Positions 32,550 through 45,300 are shown, counted from the stretch's first letter. The stretch: DNA of 64,000 nt from Physcia stellaris (GCA_018902385.1 JABSSW010000001.1:744001-808000), one strand, 5' to 3'. Notes: generated by a model not told the origin, from the letters alone. Translations and numbers: made by a program.

Positions 32550-33044
32550 ATGCCACTGTTCTATACGATCGTAATAATGATGAGGGCTCTCGTCATAGCA
32601 AGCCTAGCTATTGATGGTGTAATCTTCAACATGCAGCATTGCGAAAGGTTTAACAAGAGATTTGCTAAAGTCCTGGATGAATTAGCTAACGACTCGGTGT
32701 TTCCGAATAGAGGATATTTGCCCAGCATGGACTTTTTAGACGAAAACGATGATGGAGAGTTAGGTCCCGGAGGTAACCCTAGACTTATGCCGGATGGAAC
32801 TCTGCGCTATTCTCCCGAGCCGCCCGGGACGCCCGAGCCGCCTTCGCCGCGATCACCCGAAGAGCTTCAAAATGATCAGCCGGGAAATCGTCAAAGCCAG
32901 ATTTCTGCCTTCAATAGCTTTCCGCAAGCTTTGCAACTCGTCAATAGCGCTACAGAATTTCAAGGTCAAATACCGGCTGGAAGATCAACAGCTCAACAAA
33001 TAAATATGTCTGATAACGGTTTTGACGATGATGGTGGAGCGTAG
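32550..33044 (+). CDS. ORF upstream of and in frame with RPB6
   Basis: A 164-codon frame whose last 12 codons are the first exon of RPB6, in the same frame. It starts MPLFYTIVIMMRALVIASLA (hydrophobic) and continues FLDENDDGELGPGGNPRLMP and PEPPGTPEPPSPRSPEELQ, compositionally protein-like. It could be an N-terminal extension of RPB6, a separate short gene, or an open 5' UTR. Known RPB6 proteins start at the internal ATG at 33006, so the extension is doubtful. Confidence 0.3.
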   Translation: MPLFYTIVIMMRALVIASLAIDGVIFNMQHCERFNKRFAKVLDELANDSVFPNRGYLPSMDFLDENDDGELGPGGNPRLMPDGTLRYSPEPPGTPEPPSPRSPEELQNDQPGNRQSQISAFNSFPQALQLVNSATEFQGQIPAGRSTAQQINMSDNGFDDDGGA

Positions 33045-33706
33045 GTTCAAAATCTATACCTGGTTCCATTGAAGACCGTGACAAGCTCGATGGATGCATG
33101 CCTTTCACATGACAACACTTGCTGACTAAATCGTAGTGATTACTATGAGCCAGAAGAGGCCACTTTCGACGAGCCCGAAGAACCCGATGTAGAGGAAGAG
33201 CCAAACAACGCAACTGCCGACCCTACCGCAGAATTAGATCCTGACAGCCACGTTGATATCGGCGGCGGCAATGACCCCAAGACACGTGGTCAGACGACGA
33301 TCGGTGGGAGCCGTGAGAAGAAAATCGCAAAGGAGAAACGGAACACAACGCCTTACATGACGAAGTACGAGCGAGCTCGTGTGTTAGGCGTGAGGGCCAC
33401 TCAGATTGCGTAAGTGGGCTTCCTTGAAAAGCATGAGAAGGCCATGGAATCTAAATTGTGGAGCTGTGCTTACTCGTGGACTTCTTAGTCAAAATGCTCC
33501 AGTGCTGGTCGACCTAGAAGGCGAGACAGATCCCCTGATGATTGCGATTAAGGAGCTGCGTGAAAAGAAGATTCCACTAGTCGTACGCCGCTATTTGCCT
33601 GATGGCTGGTAAGTCTTTGCACACATGTCTGACTACTTATCTAGACAGCGTACTGATTACGCTGTCACGTAGGTACGAGGATTGGACATGCGAGGAGCTC
33701 CTTTGA
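33006..33706 (+). CDS. RPB6: RPB6, shared subunit of RNA polymerases I, II and III
   Basis: Exons 33006-33040, 33137-33409, 33489-33608 and 33673-33706; 153 residues, normal for Rpb6/RPABC2. The acidic N-terminus ([20 protein letters not shown]) precedes the conserved core [36 protein letters not shown], and the C-terminus [18 protein letters not shown]. Rpb6 is a small core subunit of all three nuclear RNA polymerases that stabilises the clamp region. The last intron splits the Trp codon. Confidence 0.97.
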
Positions 33707-34241
33707 GTAAACCACATGACTCGGCTTACTGCTGTGGACCACATTTAGCGAGGCGTAACGGGTATGGGCTAGGTCACATATGCAACATTGATTCTGGATT
33801 TTGAATGCATTTGGCGAGGCGTACAGGGTGCTCACAAGGTGCCCATCTACATGCATGCTGCGTGTTTTAACCATTAGTTTAGGGTATCTGTTCACTCATA
33901 AATCCCCTGGTATCTCACACGCATCAATGCTCATCCATATTTGACGTGGTTGTTATTGCACTCATTCCACCCTAATATTCTGTTTCTCCGCTCGACTTTG
34001 ACGATACTCGCGCAGGGTCCTCTTCTTGTGTCGGTCGCTAACGAGCATTGGCTATCATTTACCTTGCATCAATCCTAAGTTTAAGCTGCACCTAAAGACG
34101 GTCCGCGCGACGTAATTGTCAACCATTACTGGCTCAAGAAAGGTAAAAGGTGGTGCTTGAGCCAATCGACGTCGGATTATCGGTGCCTTTGCCATCGCTA
34201 CTAGACGGACTAGAATTCTTTCCGAGGACAGTTGAGCTGAC
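33707..34241. other. Intergenic, convergent 3' ends
   Basis: 535 bases between the RPB6 and sirtuin stops. A 16-base direct repeat with one mismatch (CATTTRGCGAGGCGTA at 33742 and 33808) is the only structure seen. Confidence 0.4.
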
Positions 34242-35439
34242 TCATCCGTTTGCCTGTGCTTTATGAGCTGCCTGTAAGTTTTCGACGAGCTTGGGCAAGA
34301 TTTTGTCAGCACTCTCGCTACAGCGAGTTCCTGAACTGCCATCATTCCCAGACCCAATGTCTGCGAAGAAGCTTTCTTCCCCACGGACGCCGCCAAGGTT
34401 TAGAACACCAATAGGCATGCTACGCTCTTTGGCTCTCTTGACCAATCTCCAAGCAGAATAAGTCGCTAGACTGCTTCCAATGACCAGGATCCGATCTGCC
34501 TCATCGATGGCTCTCTCAGCAGCAATTTTAATATTGCTGGCGATCGATTCCCCGAACATGACAACCGCAGGCTTGAGAACACCAGCAGTCGAAGTGGGCG
34601 ACCAGGCACTATCACGGTCAATCTCAACTCGGGACTGCGTCCCATCCAATAATTTTGGAGGATCCACGAGACAGACTGGACACGCAGGGTATCTGAAAGT
34701 GGTGTAAGGCGCATCAGGCAAATCCACGTCGCCGTCTGGATTGGTCTTTAAGCCTTTCTTCCGCCTTTCGTCCGGGTTCTCCGTATCTAAGGCACCAGCT
34801 TCGAGCATTTCTGCCAAAAAAGTGGCCCATGCTGGATTGAGCTTTGAAAGTTGCCGCTGAAACTCTTTCCGAGGATAATCATTCCCGCAGTTTACGCAGA
34901 CCAATGAACGTAGATACCCGTGGAGTTCCAAAGTTGGAATGTCAGGGTGTGCCATAGGATGGAACGAATCCACATCTACAGACGATGTCAGGCTTTATGT
35001 CCAAAATCTTGCAGAGAGACTGACTTTGGGTGATGACGCTGCTTATAACACCTAAGCGGCCGAGGTCCTTTACAGCATGATGAGCACTATTCGGCTTCGA
35101 CTTGTTTAAGTGCGTCCATCCCAGAAAACTTCGAGCCCAGTATCTCTTCCTCGCTTCATGACTCGTGAGGAACTCATTGTAATAAATAGGTCTATACGTC
35201 TTGTTCAGGGTGTATGTTCCTGCTGTGCCCCTATAGTCCGCAAGGCCAGACGCAACAGAAATACCCGCGCCCGTTAACAGCACCGTTTGTCGAGACTGTG
35301 TACGGTTCAAGGACTTCGGGGCGGAGAGGAAGCTGGAGAGGGCGTGGATGGCGCCCGCAGGGGTATTTGCGGACTTTGGTATTATGATGGGAGGAGGTAA
35401 AGGACCCGTGTAAGGGATTCGCATAAAAGATTTTTGCAT
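34242..35439 (-). CDS. Sirtuin (class II, SIRT4-like) NAD-dependent deacylase
   Basis: Exons 35439-35025 and 34975-34242; 382 residues. Start at 35439 (MQKSFMRIPYTGP) or 35424 (MRIPYTGP); the latter resembles fungal relatives as I recall them. Sirtuin motifs: LLTGAGISVASGLADYRG (about 55-72), SSVITQNVDSFHP with the NAD-binding Q-N-x-D, catalytic His in LELHGYLRSLVC, zinc ligands CVNCG and CPVC, GESI, VIGSSLATYSAWRLV, and LNLGG. The NAD-binding GTAGTYTLNKTYRPI loop is typical of the SIRT4-like branch, commonly mitochondrial. A 65-residue hydrophilic insert lies between the two Cys pairs. Confidence 0.9.
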
Positions 35440-35767
35440 TGACGATACATTGAGAGATATCTTGTAGATAGAACGTTGGGCAAGGGACAAAAGTTTCAGG
35501 AACGGTTGAACAAGATCTTCGAATCGTCATCATACAGTAGCTACTCGTACTCTACCCTGCAGGAACACTAGGCAAGATCGGCACAGGGTCTAGAACTAAG
35601 CGATTAAATGCGCTGTTTGCGCACTCAGCAAGGGGACCTTTCTCTACCCATCGTGAAGGTTGGATGGTATCTATTGATGATGAACTGTAAAGCAGTGACC
35701 AACAGCCTGCCGATGCCGCAATTATGACTTTTCTCTCACGATACGCGGGCAGTAAACCGTTGCGTCA
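35440..35767. promoter_or_regulatory. Divergent promoter, sirtuin / mitochondrial CDF transporter
   Basis: 328 bases between divergent starts. No recognised motif. Both products are probably mitochondrial, which makes shared control conceivable. Confidence 0.4.
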
Positions 35768-37190
35768 ATGGCATACGCGTCCCTCAAAAGCAGCCTGCCG
35801 AAAATCAGAGCCGTGGCTTTCAGCCCCTGTCGCGCGCAATTTACGCAACGTGTTCCTCGACACCCAGATCCTCAATTGAGGTCATTTCTATATTTCAAGT
35901 CAAGGATAGGAATTCCTCGACATTATCCACATGGCCTGAAGCACCCTTCCAACAAACCTGTCAACAAGCAAATCCTCCCCATCATGGCTTCGCTAGTCCA
36001 CTCGCACCAGCATTCGGGGCACTCTCATGGTCACCACCACGACAATACCTACCTGACCTCAAGTAATAAGAAGGATGCCGGCGTTCGAATCACTAGGATT
36101 GGACTCTTTGTTAACCTCTTCATGGCCATTGGAAAGGGTGTTGGCGGATGGCTCTTCAATTCGCAAGCCCTAATTGCCGATGCCTTCCATGCCCTCACCG
36201 ACCTTGTCTCCGACTTCATGACCCTAGGAACCGTTGCCTGGGCTCTAAAACCGCCGACTCCCCGCTTTCCGAGTGGCTATGGCAAGATTGAGAGTCTGGG
36301 GTCACTCGGGGTCAGCGGTCTTTTGCTTACAGGTGGATTATTGATGGGCCTGAACTCGGTCAACGTACTTTGCGAACAATTCCTCGACATTGAGCTACTG
36401 CATGCATTCCACTCTCACAGTCATGCTATACCGGACTGGAATGCTGCATGGTTGGCTGGCGGGTCGATTCTCATCAAAGAATGGCTGTACCGAGCAAGTA
36501 CGTGACCCCAATATACTGACAAGCTGTACTCACTGACTTTGATTTCTAGCTATTAAGATTGCACGAGAACGCAAATCCTCTGTCCTGGCCTCCAATGCTG
36601 TTCATCACCGAATCGATTCACTAACAAGCATAGTGGCTTTGACTGCGATCACAGGTTCGCGATTATACGGCGTGACCTGGCTCGATCCGGTGGGAGGGCT
36701 GATTGTGTCTATGATGGTAATAAGGGCTGGCTGGGGAAATACAAGAGCCGCTCTTCTTGAGCTGGCTGACGTCGGGATCGACTCGGAAATCAAAGGTTCT
36801 GTGCGCAAAGCAGTCTCAAAGGCCGTGGAAGCGAGCAGCGCCGATCCCGACAGCAGCAATATTGCAATTCGAGATGTCCAAGGCGTTAAGGCCGGGCAGA
36901 ACTACCTGGTCGACATCGAGTTGGGAGTGCCAGAAACATGGTCTCTCGCAGAGACTCGCCCAATAGAAGAGGCCGTGCGGCAGCGAGTAGGGTCAAAGGT
37001 CCGAGGTATTCGAAGAGTACGAATACGATTTGTATCCAACGAAAGCCAGAAGCCGGATTTCTCGGATGAGTTCATTGGTAGAGACGTCAGTCCTCGAAGC
37101 AGCCTCGAACCTGAAGACGAAGAAGAAGCAAGACACGAACATGAACATCGTGAAGATTCTTCGAACGGGCATATACGAAAGCGAGGTTAG
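35768..37190 (+). CDS. Mitochondrial cation diffusion facilitator (MMT1/MMT2-like)
   Basis: Exons 35768-36497 and 36550-37190; 456 residues. The first 75 residues are basic and free of acidic runs (SSLPKIRAVAFSPCRAQ), consistent with mitochondrial import. A His-rich stretch HSHQHSGHSHGHHHD follows (about 76-90). CDF membrane segments include GLFVNLFMAIGKGVGGWLF and the metal-site ALIADAFHALTDLVSDF (D-x3-D pairs), then NAVHHRIDSLTSIVALTAI with the second H-x3-D. The cytosolic/matrix C-terminal domain carries IAIRDVQGVKAGQNYLVDIE. Yeast Mmt1/2 move iron across the inner membrane; the metal here cannot be told from sequence. The tail is acidic and His-rich. Confidence 0.9.
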
Positions 37191-37684
37191 AATGAGTTGG
37201 GAGTACCTAGGTATGGAGACATGGCCGGGCTACCCCACTCCAGAGCTATGAAGATCAGCGCACATCTCATCGGCCAAGCCTTCCTTCAAGGTATACTACA
37301 ATTTACAGACGCTAAACGGCAATCAAGCGCCATCTCAGTCTCGCTGTTTCCGCGGTCAAAAGCGACCTACGACGGCAGCCGCGGTATATCAACGCTTAGA
37401 GGTCACCCGCCAAGGCTGCAGCATCGAAAAACCCCAGTGATGCCCATTGTTGTGTGCAAATATCCTCGTGAGTTTCATTAGCTCAAAGAGAAATTCGAAG
37501 CAACCTCAAACCTTTCTGCTGTTCGTACGAGTACTCCTCTACCCCGCGCTTCAAGAAGTGCCATGGTCTCTGTAAATACTATTGATAAGTTTGACGTCAT
37601 TTATGTGCTCCCATTGATATACGCGCTTCACGGCAGATAATTTCACTCTTACAGGACACCTCAATTCGAATTCTTGTTGATATT
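37191..37684. other. Intergenic, transporter to xylulokinase
   Basis: 494 bases. A 95-codon plus-strand frame (37197-37481) lacks resemblance and is treated as chance. Probably 3' UTR plus the xylulokinase promoter. Confidence 0.4.
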
Positions 37685-39452
37685 ATGGACGATCAGTCAG
37701 CTCTATATCTCGGTTTCGACCTTTCTACACAGCAGTTGAAGGGCGTTGCTGTCACTCCCAATCTGAAAGTTGTGTGTGAAGCAAAGTTTGATTTTGACGC
37801 TGACTCGAGAGGCTACGGTACGACCAAAGGCGTTTTAACAAATGAAGAAGAAAGCGAAGTCTATGCGCCAGTGGCTGCTTTCCTCCAAGCACTCGACGGT
37901 GTACTGTCGAGACTCAAGCAGAATGGGATTGATTATAGTAGGGTAAAAGGTGTCAGTGGTGCTGGAATGCAGCATGGCAGTGTTTACTGGAGCAAAGCTG
38001 GGGAAGCCGCATTGAACACACTCGATAAAACCAAGGGCCTCGAAGGGCAGTTGGGACATGCTTTTTCTTATCCCTTTAGTCCTAATTGGCAAGATGCCAG
38101 CACGCAGAAGGAGTGCGATGCCTTCGACTGTCATCTTGGCAATGAACGGAAACTTGCTGTCAATACCGGCAGTAAGGCACACCATGTGAGATCACAGGTA
38201 GCAAGCCCTATTTCAAATACTAACAGTCGGGCTCCAGCGCTTTACTGGTCCACAGATACTTCGGTTCCGACGGAAGCATTCTAGAGAATATGAGCAGACT
38301 TCACGCATTTCACTTGTGTCATCCTTTCTCGCCTCGCTTTTCTTGGGCAAAATTGCTCCTTTTGATATTTCTGATGTCTGCGGGATGAATCTCTGGGATG
38401 TCAAAGTTGGTGCTTGGAACGAGCAACTTCTCAGTCTGGCATGTGGTTCGTCGGATACTACAGATCTGAAACACAAACTGGGCAGTGTCCCAGAAGACGG
38501 TGGCGGCAGCTTTGGAAGCATCAACAATTACTTTGTAGAACGGTATGGGTTCAATTCATCTTGTCAGGTATACCCTTTCACTGGAGATAATCCGTCGACA
38601 ATCCTTGCACTCCCGCTTCAACCGCTCGATGCAATCGTTTCCTTGGGCACTTCCACGACCTTTTTGATGTCGACCCCTCATTACAAGCCTGATCCCTCGG
38701 TGCATTTCATGAATCACCCTACAACTCCTGATCTTTACATGTTTATGCTTTGTTACAAGAATGGCGGTCTAGCCCGGGAACAGGTTCGGAACTCGCTGGG
38801 TTCGACACCCACCAAAGATCTAGAATCTTGGGATACCTTCGATCAGAAAGCTTCATCATCCCCGCAGATGGGACAACAGAAGGAGGGCCAACCTGTTAAG
38901 CTAGGTCTCTATTTTCCTCGTCCGGAGATTGTTCCAAACGTGCGTGCCGGGACTTGGCGCTTCACTTACAAACCCGGCAGTCAATTTTTGTCTGAGAACG
39001 AGGATGTCTGGGATTTGCCTGCTGATGATGCTCGGGCCATCGTAGAGAGCCAAATGCTTTCCCTACGTCTGAGATCTCAAGATCTTGTAGAGCCGCCCCG
39101 AGACAAGTCCCTGCCAGCGCAGCCGCGCAGGATCTATCTTGTAGGCGGCGGAAGCAAAAATGCCGCTATAGCTAAGATAGCTGGCGAGGTCCTCGGTGGA
39201 GTCGAGGGGGTCTACCGTCTTGATGTTGGGGAGAATGCTTGCGCCCTAGGAGCAGCATACAAAGCGGTCTGGGCCGGTGAGAGGAAGGAAGGGGAAACCT
39301 TTGAACAGCTGATCGGTGATAGATGGAAGGAAGAAGACTTTATCAGAAGGATTGCAGATGGATACCAGAAGGGGGTTTTTGAGCGTTATGCGGAAGGAGT
39401 GAGAGGCCTTGCGGCTGCAGAAAAGCAAACCTTGAAGGGCGAGAGGGAATAG
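37685..39452 (+). CDS. XKS1: D-xylulose kinase
   Basis: Exons 37685-38185 and 38238-39452; 571 residues. FGGY carbohydrate kinase: N-terminal phosphate loop [49 protein letters not shown], then across the junction [43 protein letters not shown], and the C-terminal [20 protein letters not shown]. It phosphorylates D-xylulose to xylulose 5-phosphate in the cytosol, linking pentose catabolism to the pentose phosphate pathway. The 52-base intron begins GTGAGA, contains CTAAC and ends CTCCAG. Confidence 0.95.
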
Positions 39453-39972
39453 TACGATAGACAAAGCCATAAATGTACTAGAGTCGATCAAAGGGACTTG
39501 CTAGTCACAGGTATAAAAAATGTCAGCCTACCACTGATTGCAGGTGGACCTTACCGCACAAAAATCAAGTGTGCCTTTACTTCGTAGTGACTGTTTGAAC
39601 ACAAATCCCGTCCGATTCTTGATTCCATCACTATCGTACATGCTCGAGGTTGGACTGTATTAATAATAATATTAGTGCAATTTCAGCTCATATCTGCAAT
39701 CGCCCACGATGATCTAAAGTACTCGTAAGCTTAGCCCTAAAAGCAAGCTAGTAGGAAGATTTGCGGAGAACAACGCCAGAGCTTAAGGTAACTTGAATAC
39801 CACCTGCTCTATTGCCTCCTCTTCTCTAAGGATGGACTTGTCCCGCTTCTTGGATGACACCGGGTAGGAAGCAAAAGAACTATCCATGTCCTCATAACCC
39901 TCCGCCCATGAAGCAGCAAGTTAGGCAGGACGAGGATCGCTCTCCTTCGCCCTTCTGCAAGCTTTCTCGACC
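39453..39972. other. Intergenic, xylulokinase to DCR2-like gene
   Basis: 520 bases. Open minus-strand frames overlapping 39809 onward are antisense shadows of the phosphatase gene. Nothing else recognised. Confidence 0.45.
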
Positions 39973-41728
39973 ATGACCCGCAGAATTGTATGTCCCCTTC
40001 AGAACGAGCACGCGCTTTTTCGTAACATGATCTTCTCAGGTCCGCACGAGCATCCAGCTTGGAGCTCTCACCTTCATAGTCCTCCTCCTTCTCTTCTTCC
40101 TCGACAATCGTTTCCGCGTTCTGCCCGACGCAATTCACAATGCCCTTCCTGCGCATCATCCTGGCCTGGTGATAACAGACCTGACCCTCGCCACCTGCTC
40201 TTCGCTCAATATACTCTCGAGCTGTAAGCTTGACGCTGCGAAATGGCATCGAATAGACAAAGACTTGTACCTCTCCTCGACCTGGGTCAGTCATGCATAC
40301 ATACACGTCCAGCGGAAGAAGGAGTCCGAGTTGACAGACGAGGACAAAGTCATCATCGATGTCCGCATTAGCCGACTTGATCCCATGACATCGGAGAAAG
40401 ACCAGGGTCATGAGAGATGGGAACAACGGCCTGGCGGGATCTGGCTCAAGCGAACATCCAAAAGACATGCCTCGGATAGTCAAAAAGCGATCACGGCAGC
40501 GGATGTACTATTCGGTGCAGACGCCGTCGAGGCTCGTCCGTCTTGGGAGCTCGTCCAACAGCCAGTCATACTGCCGAATCCCGCCAGCAGGCCCGAGGCC
40601 CATCTTACCCTCCGCCGCGGATCAGCACCGAAGATCGAGAAACCTACACTTCGCGTCCGCAAAGATGGAAAATTCAAAATCCTTCAAGTTGCCGACCTCC
40701 ACCTCAGCACCGGTCTTGGCATCTGCCGTGATGCTGAACCGCCTACCCTCCATGGTGGGAAATGTGACGCCGACCCCCGCACTCTTGAATTCGTGGGCTC
40801 TATTCTTGACGCCGAGAAGCCGGATCTTGTTGTCCTTTCTGGAGACCAAGTCAATGGCGAAACCGCTCCAGACGCTCAGTCCGCCGTCTTCAAATACGCC
40901 GAGCTACTCATCAGCCGCTCCATCCCCTTTGCTACCATATTCGGGAACCACGACGACGAAGGCAGCCTCACGCGCTCGGCAATGATGCAGCTCTCTGAAT
41001 CCCTGCCATACAGTCTTGGTATTCCGGGAAAAGCCGCCGTCGACGGCGTGGGGAATTACTACCTCGAAGTCCTCTCCCACAAAGCCGCGCAGCACTCCTC
41101 CGCCATGACACTCTACTTTCTCGACACCCACGGCTACAGTCCCGACGAGCGCAACTTCCGCGGCTACGACTGGCTGAAGAAGTCCCAAGTCGACTGGTTC
41201 CGCTCTACAAGCGAAGAGCTCAAGAAATCCCCCTTACACAACCACGCCAGCCACATGCGCATGGATATGGCTTTCATCCATATCCCGCTCCCCGAATACC
41301 GCAACACAGCCGACATTGTCGAAGCCAGCGGAAAAGCCCTCGAATCGCCCACCGCACCCGGCTTCAACAGCGGCTTCAAGCAAGCGCTTGTGGACGAAGG
41401 CGTCATGGCGGTAAGCTGCGGCCACGATCACGTAAATGACTACTGCGCGCTCTCCCACTCGGAAACCGAGAAACAGGACAACGAACCTAAGCCCGAGCTG
41501 TGGATGTGCTATGCTGGTGGGAGCGGCTTCGGCGGGTACGCCGGGTACGAGGATCCGGATAACGATAAAAAGGGATTCAGGAGACGGGTCAGGGTGTACG
41601 AGTTTGACATGAACGAGGCAAGGATAAGTACGTGGAAGAGGGTCGAGTGGGGACCTAAGAAGGGAGATACGGAGAAGAGGGTTGATGAGATTATTTTGGT
41701 GGAGGGCGGCAAAGTTGTCGCTGCTTGA
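39973..41728 (+). CDS. DCR2: DCR2-like metallophosphoesterase with N-terminal membrane anchor
   Basis: Exon 1 (39973-39987) encodes MTRRI; exon 2 is 40040-41728; 567 residues. A signal anchor (LGALTFIVLLLLFFL, about 11-27) follows Arg residues. The calcineurin-like phosphoesterase core has VADLHLS (Asp224, His226), LSGDQVNG (Asp274), GNHDDE (Asn308-His309), FIHIPLPE (His419) and CGHDHVN (His467-His469), the full dinuclear-metal set. Dcr2 in yeast is a phosphatase linked to cell-cycle entry and unfolded-protein-response down-regulation. Localisation to an endomembrane is inferred from the anchor. GC content is higher in the last two thirds. Confidence 0.9.
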
Positions 41729-42382
41729 GGGACTAATGAGTGAGATATATGTTATAAAAGGACAGGCCTGGGCCCTTTTCCGGAATGGGTGAGCGGAGGC
41801 GTTTAGGGATGGTGGATGTATGAGGCGGCATCTTGGGCCTTCCGGTCGAGGGATTCATCACGCGTTGCCATGTTTCCTCAATTCTTCTGAATATTGCTGC
41901 TTCTATCTACGAAGCCATCAGGCGACAAGGCGGCTATTCATCCCACCAATGCATCCTGTGTCGTACTACCTTTATTCGCCACTCATTTGTTTTGAAGACT
42001 GAAAAGTTCTTGTTACCGTGTATATGTGCTGAAGTCCTTCTGTAGATTGCTGAAGCTCCGGTCGACTCTGGCATTTTCCTACCGAGTTCATGTGTGCAGC
42101 GGGCTTCGCTAACTTCGCTTTATTGGCCGTTTGGACATCCAGCAAATTGACAACCCGGCAGATGATACGATGAATTAGTCTGAATAGTTCAAGGTCGTCG
42201 ACACAGAGCCATCCGATATCTCTTCTAACTGGAGACTTGGATATGGTCGCTCACTGTCATATTGTAAGGAGATGATTGTCAATAGATTCCTACATAGAAT
42301 CCGAGGAGTAAAGAATTCCGGAGAAAAGCAACCTTTAATTTCCAAGGGGTATCCCATCGACGAATCACCTACTTTTTGGAAG
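41729..42382. other. Intergenic, convergent 3' ends
   Basis: About 650 bases between the phosphatase stop and the probable LOS1 stop. Nothing recognised. Confidence 0.45.
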
Positions 42383-45300
42383 CTAGGCTAAGCCCATCTT
42401 CCGAGAAAAGGACTGGGTTATGCAAAACTCACGCCCAGAGCTTCCATCATGCTCGGTATGCAGTTCAACCACCTGTCCAATCAACGCCTGCAATGTTTCG
42501 CTAAATGAGGATTATGAGTAATACCGCTTATACCGTGGGTATCATTGCCTAGTTCGTTGGACGAGATTCTATGATAGGATCAGTATGTATAGGTTTGTAG
42601 ATTAGTAATGGTCGCTGCCTACCTGAAAGAACTGCCGAAAACCTTTCGCATCGAGTCCGGCTAATGCATTGAGATATTCATTGATGGTTTCGTCGCCCAT
42701 CCCCATGTTTCGAAGTTCAACATCTCTGAGATATGTAAAATAGCTTTGCCCAGTCTTGGAGAAGATTGTTTTCTGTAGGATAGCCGCTTCCCCTAATGCC
42801 TGTTTTCCCTGAGCATCTTTCGAATTGAAATTAGGGTTACTTGGTATCGCCCAACACAAGGGCGAGAAGTGGGTAATCATGAATTGATCGAACCCGGGAA
42901 GCGATGGCTCAGCAATGGTGCTGACGGATAGGTCCCTCTGTCGCGATGGAACAACGACATCTGGGCCGCCCCAGACAGTGACCATCTTAGTGAGCACAGT
43001 GAAGGCTAATTTCGCGGTGGGATAATCTGAAATGTCCTTTGCGAGGTGTTCGATTGTAGATATCACGGCAGGAAACGCAGGCTGGTTGGTCTCACTGACC
43101 AGAGCAGAGGCAAGGCTGTTGTTCATGAGATTTAGTAGAAAGGTGAGGTATTCTCTTTTCAGTTCAGCGAGCTGTATCTCGTCGTCTGTCCCACTGGCGG
43201 GCTCATTTATGCCGGAGAAGACTCTCTGAAGGAATGAAGTGAGGAGGGTGTTGAGAATGTCAAAGATCTCCGATTTGAAGCCATAGACGACCTGATCAAG
43301 AAGCTTGAGGAAAAGCGCCATCTCGTCCTTTGTGGATGTTTGGGACAACAGTCCATCAATCCACCTTGGAAGCTGCGGTAGGATACGACTTCCAAGTACT
43401 CCTATGAGGCGAGAGAAGCTGAATCTTGCAGCCTCTCGAATCTCAAAAGATGCGTTTAGAGATTCTAAAGCAAGTAGTATAGCTTCGGCAGTTTGCGCAA
43501 ACTCCTCAGAGACAGGTTTTGCCGGGGGAGCAGAAGCTGGCGATGTGTTCGCAGGAGTCCAATCTGAGAAGCCCCGAGCGAGAGTCCCTAAAGCCATGAT
43601 GAGGTGGTGGACCTGTAAAGACGCTCGCTCGTCGCCTGCCTTGGCTGCGTTAAGGTGGGCTTCTAGATCCGAAAATAACGGATTTATCACCGATCTAATA
43701 TACCGGACCTGGTTATCCACAGGCACTGCATTAGTGGAGCAGATACAGCCGATGGCTTCATAAAGGTAGAGCTGACTATTGAACCTTGCACTGGCAGATT
43801 GATCGTTCTCGTCCGAGGACATGTCATCATTATCCGAAGCGCTTTCTGGCAGCTCTGCTTTTATGGGAAGCAAATCGCTCACAGCCTGGATGACATTTTC
43901 TGCAATGTTTCCAAGATGTTGACGCAGGGATTTCGAGAATCGAAGAAACAAGTACCACGATCGAGCTCTGACTTTGACATGGTTGTGATGTATGAATTCG
44001 ACAAATTTAGTGAGGGCGCGCGTGATAAGATGAGCGTTCGGTTCGAAGAAGGCCGAATAGCGAACACATAACTCCATGTACTGAAGCTGGATAGCTGGAT
44101 GTTGAGACGAAGCCACATCTAGAAATCTGTTAGCAAGATTAAGAATACGTAGCACATCAGTACATTGTTACCTGACTCGACCAACTTGAACATGGTCCCT
44201 ATAAGACACTCGGCAGCTGGAGAAGCGGGTTTCGACTTGCTGTAAAGGCCACCGTCCTTCATAGCCAAATCTCCAAAAAGATACATTTGGTGCATAGCCA
44301 AATCAAGATCCCGCCAATCGAGTTGGCCATTCTGATTCTGGAACTTGTCGAACGTTGAGATCACAACATTATTAAATCTGTCAAGGCAGAGATTCTCATC
44401 TACAGCTGCAACCGCTCTTTGCAAATTGTGCAATCTTTTCCGGAGCTCTTGAAACTCTGCCTCGTCCGTCTGTGCGTCTTCGTTGCCCCATGAGGCTGTT
44501 TCATCGTACCTCATTTTGGCAATGACAGCGTCCAAGATTGCCGGCAGCATGCCTGAGCACTCCGCATACAGTGAGCTGTTCGACTTCAATTTGTTTCGCA
44601 GGAGGGTAAGAAGATCGGTAAGGCAGGGAATTACTGTTGAGCAGACCTCATCATACTCGTCAGAGAAAAAGCGAAGAACAAATGGCACGAAGTTCTGCAA
44701 TTGAGCGATTGCTCGCCGAGAGACAGGATCACCATCTTGTGCTCCATCGAGTGCTTTGACTATGTCGAAAACTGCATTGTTGACTAGTCTAGCAACGGAT
44801 TCTGCTAAATCTGTATCATAGTTGAAAGTTGAACGAAGCTCGGTTAAAGCTGGGCTATTGACCAGCTGGGATACAACCTCGTTCACCTTTAGGATATCTA
44901 TAAGCTCGAGCTTGTCGCCTGCACTCATCTTTTTCCCGATGATCTCGATGACTGTGTCAATCGCCGCGTCTCTTTTCTTATTAGCGACGGTATCCTGCAG
45001 GGAGTTTGATGGGTGGCTGAGTAATTCAAAGAGGATGTTGAGCAAGGACTGGTTGACAACCAGGGCAATATCCGTCCAAGAAACCCATCGGCCAATGGCT
45101 GTTAGGCACAACTCAGTAATAGTATCGTCGCGCATTCTCCACTCAGATAGTATTTCTTGCCAGCTGGACGCAATAGCAGCAGCGTCTCTCTGGCGAACCA
45201 TGTCCTTAAGATCTCTGTGCCTCCTCTGCTCATCTGGTGATCTGGAGACCATGACGTCTGCTATCTCGTCGTGCACAGATATAAGGGTGCGTAGGTATAT

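Noticed and set aside
33742-33823. Short direct repeat of 16 bases
   Set aside because: One mismatch, two copies only, no flanking structure; not enough to call an element.
37197-37481. 95-codon plus-strand frame after the transporter
   Set aside because: No resemblance to a family and overlaps the expected 3' UTR.
39809-40483. 224-codon minus-strand frame
   Set aside because: Antisense to the start of the DCR2-like gene, whose motifs are clear; it is a shadow.
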